Shown here piece by piece: positions 41,030-42,440 of a stretch of DNA of 42,440 nt (position 1 is the stretch's first letter; each line of letters begins with the position of its first letter). Under the pieces are notes generated by a model that saw only the letters and a program-made list of their open reading frames with translations, had not been told where the DNA came from and ran no database searches. The stretch lies in contig NZ_JAURWA010000073.1 in NCBI RefSeq assembly GCF_030655195.1, positions 1 to 42,440 on the forward strand. The letters run 5' to 3'. Both the position numbers and the translations under genes were made by a program. The stretch comes from Patulibacter sp. (GTDB lineage: Bacteria; Actinomycetota; Thermoleophilia; Solirubrobacterales; Solirubrobacteraceae).

Positions 41030-42253
41030 TCAGCCGGCGACGGGCGCGCCGGCCGTGACGAACATGTCCTCGCCGTCGCCGCCACGGGGGTGCTCGGCGC
41101 ACAGCTCGCGGTGCACGGCGAGCGTCGCGGCGAGCTCCTCCGACGTCGCGTCGTTGACGAAGAAGCACGTGCCGATGGGCTTGGGGACCGCGGCGCGCAG
41201 CAGGCCGTCGCGGGTCTGCGAGATCGACTCCGTCGCCTTGTCGAGCAGCTCGGGGGTGAGGTACGGGCTGTCGATCGCGAGGCCCAGGCCGCTCATCAGG
41301 CGCAGGACGCGGTCGCGGTCCTCGGGGGTGATGTAGCCGCGCTCGGCGGCGAGCGTGGCGGAGAACGCCATGTCGACGCAGACGGCGTGGCCGTGGCGCA
41401 TCGGCGTCTCGGGCACGAGCTCGAGGGTCGGGCTCCACGTATGGCCGTAGGCGATCACGCGGTCCAGGTCGATCTCGTGGAGGTTCGGGACCTCGAGCTT
41501 GAGCATCGTGTCGATCGCGTCGTAGGTGCCCTTGCGCGCGGCCTCCAGCAGCTCGGGGGTGCCGTCGACGTGGCCGAAGCTCGTCCGCAGGAGGTCCTCG
41601 CCGTGCTGCTCGAGCAGCTCGAACAGCCCGAGGTCGGCGACGACGGCGATCTTCACGAGCTCGGCCATGCCGTTGCGGACCTGCTCGACGGGCAGCGTCT
41701 TGAGGAACGAGAAGTCGAGCAGGACCTTCGACGAGGCGTGGTAGGCGCCCAGGCGGTTCTTCATGTGGCCGTGGTTGACGGCCACCTTGATCGCGACGCT
41801 GGCGTCGACGAGGCCGATCAGCGTGGTCGGCACCCGGATGTAGGGCGTGGCGCGCCGGTAGCTGGCGCACGCGAAGCCGGCGATGTCGGTGGTCAGCCCG
41901 CCGCCGACGACGAGCGGGGCCTCCTTGCGCAGCAGCCCGAAGTCGCCGAACTGGTCGACGATCTTCTCGAGCGTGCGGAGGGACTTCTCGGTCTCGTGCT
42001 GGCGGACGGGGAAGGCGGTCAGCGCGATCCCGTGGTGCTCGAAGTACGCCTCGAAGGTCTGGCGGTACAGGCCGTAGACCGCCTCGTCGACGATCATCAG
42101 GCAGCGGCCGGCGTCGCGGTAGCTGTCGGCGATCTCGGTGTTCTCGGGCGAGAAGGCCCCGTCGACGATCAGCAGGCTGAACTCGATCTTCTCGTAGCCC
42201 TCGACGTGGAAGGCGGTGTCGGTGGCGGTGTACTGGGCTTCGACGTTGCTCAT
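41030..42253 (-). CDS. Sugar-phosphate cyclase, 2-demethyl-4-deoxygadusol synthase (DDGS/MysA)
   Basis: 407 aa, dehydroquinate-synthase fold, acting on sedoheptulose 7-phosphate with NAD+. NAD site [51 protein letters not shown], and metal ligands in [11 protein letters not shown] (Glu), IAYGHTWSP (His) and [10 protein letters not shown] (His). The EEVS/DDGS group is recognised by these; the following O-methyltransferase and ATP-grasp genes choose DDGS over 2-epi-5-epi-valiolone synthase (EEVS). This is the first committed enzyme of mycosporine-like amino acid synthesis. ATG has a good ribosome site, TGAGGA, 7 nt upstream. It opens the operon. Confidence 0.92.
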   Translation of the reverse strand: MSNVEAQYTATDTAFHVEGYEKIEFSLLIVDGAFSPENTEIADSYRDAGRCLMIVDEAVYGLYRQTFEAYFEHHGIALTAFPVRQHETEKSLRTLEKIVDQFGDFGLLRKEAPLVVGGGLTTDIAGFACASYRRATPYIRVPTTLIGLVDASVAIKVAVNHGHMKNRLGAYHASSKVLLDFSFLKTLPVEQVRNGMAELVKIAVVADLGLFELLEQHGEDLLRTSFGHVDGTPELLEAARKGTYDAIDTMLKLEVPNLHEIDLDRVIAYGHTWSPTLELVPETPMRHGHAVCVDMAFSATLAAERGYITPEDRDRVLRLMSGLGLAIDSPYLTPELLDKATESISQTRDGLLRAAVPKPIGTCFFVNDATSEELAATLAVHRELCAEHPRGGDGEDMFVTAGAPVAG

Positions 42254-42282
42254 GGCTGGGTCCTCAGGGGTTCTGGGGCGAA

Positions 42283-42350
42283 GCGGCCGGAGCCGCGTGA
42301 AGGCGTCGGTCGTCCGCGGGGCCGGAGCCCCGCGCGTGCGGCGGACGACC
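42283..42350 (-). promoter_or_regulatory. Leader/terminator hairpins between partial gene and DDGS
   Basis: Inverted repeat GGTCGTCCGC (42308-42317) and GCGGACGACC (42341-42350) with inner hairpin GCGGGGC-CGGA-GCCCCGC (42316-42333); a second hairpin GCGGC-CGGA-GCCGC at 42283-42296. Both small hairpins have the same core GGCCGGAGCC. The first lies 8 nt beyond the upstream gene's stop, fitting a terminator; the pair might also form a regulated leader for the operon. Confidence 0.5.
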
Positions 42351-42358
42351 GTGGACTG

Positions 42359-42440
42359 CTAGGCGGCGGCGGTCAGCGACTGCCGCCCGGCGAGGCTCAG
42401 CTGCTCGACGCGGTCGTCGGCGGCGCCGAAGTCGTGCGTC
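42359..42440 (-). CDS. Partial CDS (C-terminus), runs off the window
   Basis: On the minus strand the last 26 codons of an open frame are visible before TAG (42359-42361), reading THDFGAADDRVEQLSLAGRQ and then SLTAAA. The sequence is too short for recognition. The terminator-like hairpin just after it supports a real gene, on the same strand and directly upstream of the sunscreen operon, so it may be a regulator or another enzyme of the pathway. Low confidence. Confidence 0.45.
   Translation of the reverse strand, partial: THDFGAADDRVEQLSLAGRQSLTAAA

Noticed and set aside
41030..42253. Dehydroquinate synthase (aroB) or valiolone synthase (EEVS) call for the cyclase
   Set aside because: Motifs place it in the EEVS/DDGS group rather than AroB, and the following O-methyltransferase and MysC genes favour DDGS.

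Overview
This is high-GC DNA, densely packed with genes. The best guess for the source is a Thermoleophilia-type actinobacterium (Solirubrobacterales, perhaps Patulibacter-like). That is an inference from three things. The collagen-like exported protein has the 'GANIKNGTVTGADVK' N-terminal repeat common in that group, a DUF6458 membrane protein is present, and many genes have a -10-like hexamer (TAnnnT) only 6-8 nt before the start codon, as in leaderless actinobacterial transcripts. I see no rRNA, tRNA, transposase, integrase or CRISPR array. The window looks like ordinary chromosome made of short operons and divergent regulator/target pairs.

Left part (1-11.9 kb): a large LAL-type LuxR regulator; a small protein translationally coupled to a collagen-like exported protein; a lipoprotein; a siderophore-interacting-type flavoprotein; an AarF/UbiB kinase-like protein with a visible promoter and palindrome; a phytoene/squalene synthase; DUF2277; a degenerate HATPase-like protein; a group III truncated globin with no normal start codon; and a VOC protein. 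A 63-bp block containing a strong hairpin occurs twice (1-63 and 4047-4109), bracketing the regulator/collagen-like module.

Middle part (11.9-28.1 kb): a UvrA paralogue of the DrrC drug-resistance type; a thioesterase-like protein; three local regulator circuits with visible palindromes or promoter elements (TetR/SDR, TetR/P450-GST, and SoxR with a luciferase-domain protein); a DsbA-like thiol protein; a TDT-family transporter; CsbD with a 50-aa membrane peptide; an exported protein of unknown function; an ACMSD-type amidohydrolase/decarboxylase divergent from a TetR-VOC fusion; and a YchJ-type SEC-C protein.

Right part (28.2-42.4 kb): a periplasmic binding protein with an unusual helical C-terminal extension, followed by an ECF sigma factor fused to an anti-sigma-like zinc finger, membrane segment and low-complexity tail; a DHA2 efflux pump with a nested operator; an acetyltransferase; a DUF1963 protein with an in-frame 42-bp repeat; a 94-aa gene with a LexA-type SOS box at its start codon; and two orphan small genes.

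The main discovery candidate is a five-gene minus-strand operon (42253 to 36880). It encodes the complete mycosporine-like amino acid (UV sunscreen) pathway: sugar-phosphate cyclase (DDGS/MysA), O-methyltransferase (MysB), ATP-grasp (MysC) and D-Ala-D-Ala-ligase-like enzyme (MysD). A TauD-family Fe(II)/2-oxoglutarate dioxygenase is translationally coupled at the end. That last gene suggests a tailored mycosporine product made by an oxygenase of a different family from the known MysH. Several other genes (carotenoid-type synthase, UvrA paralogue, SOS-box gene, SoxR circuit, CsbD) fit a general light/oxidative-stress theme, but no direct link between them is shown.
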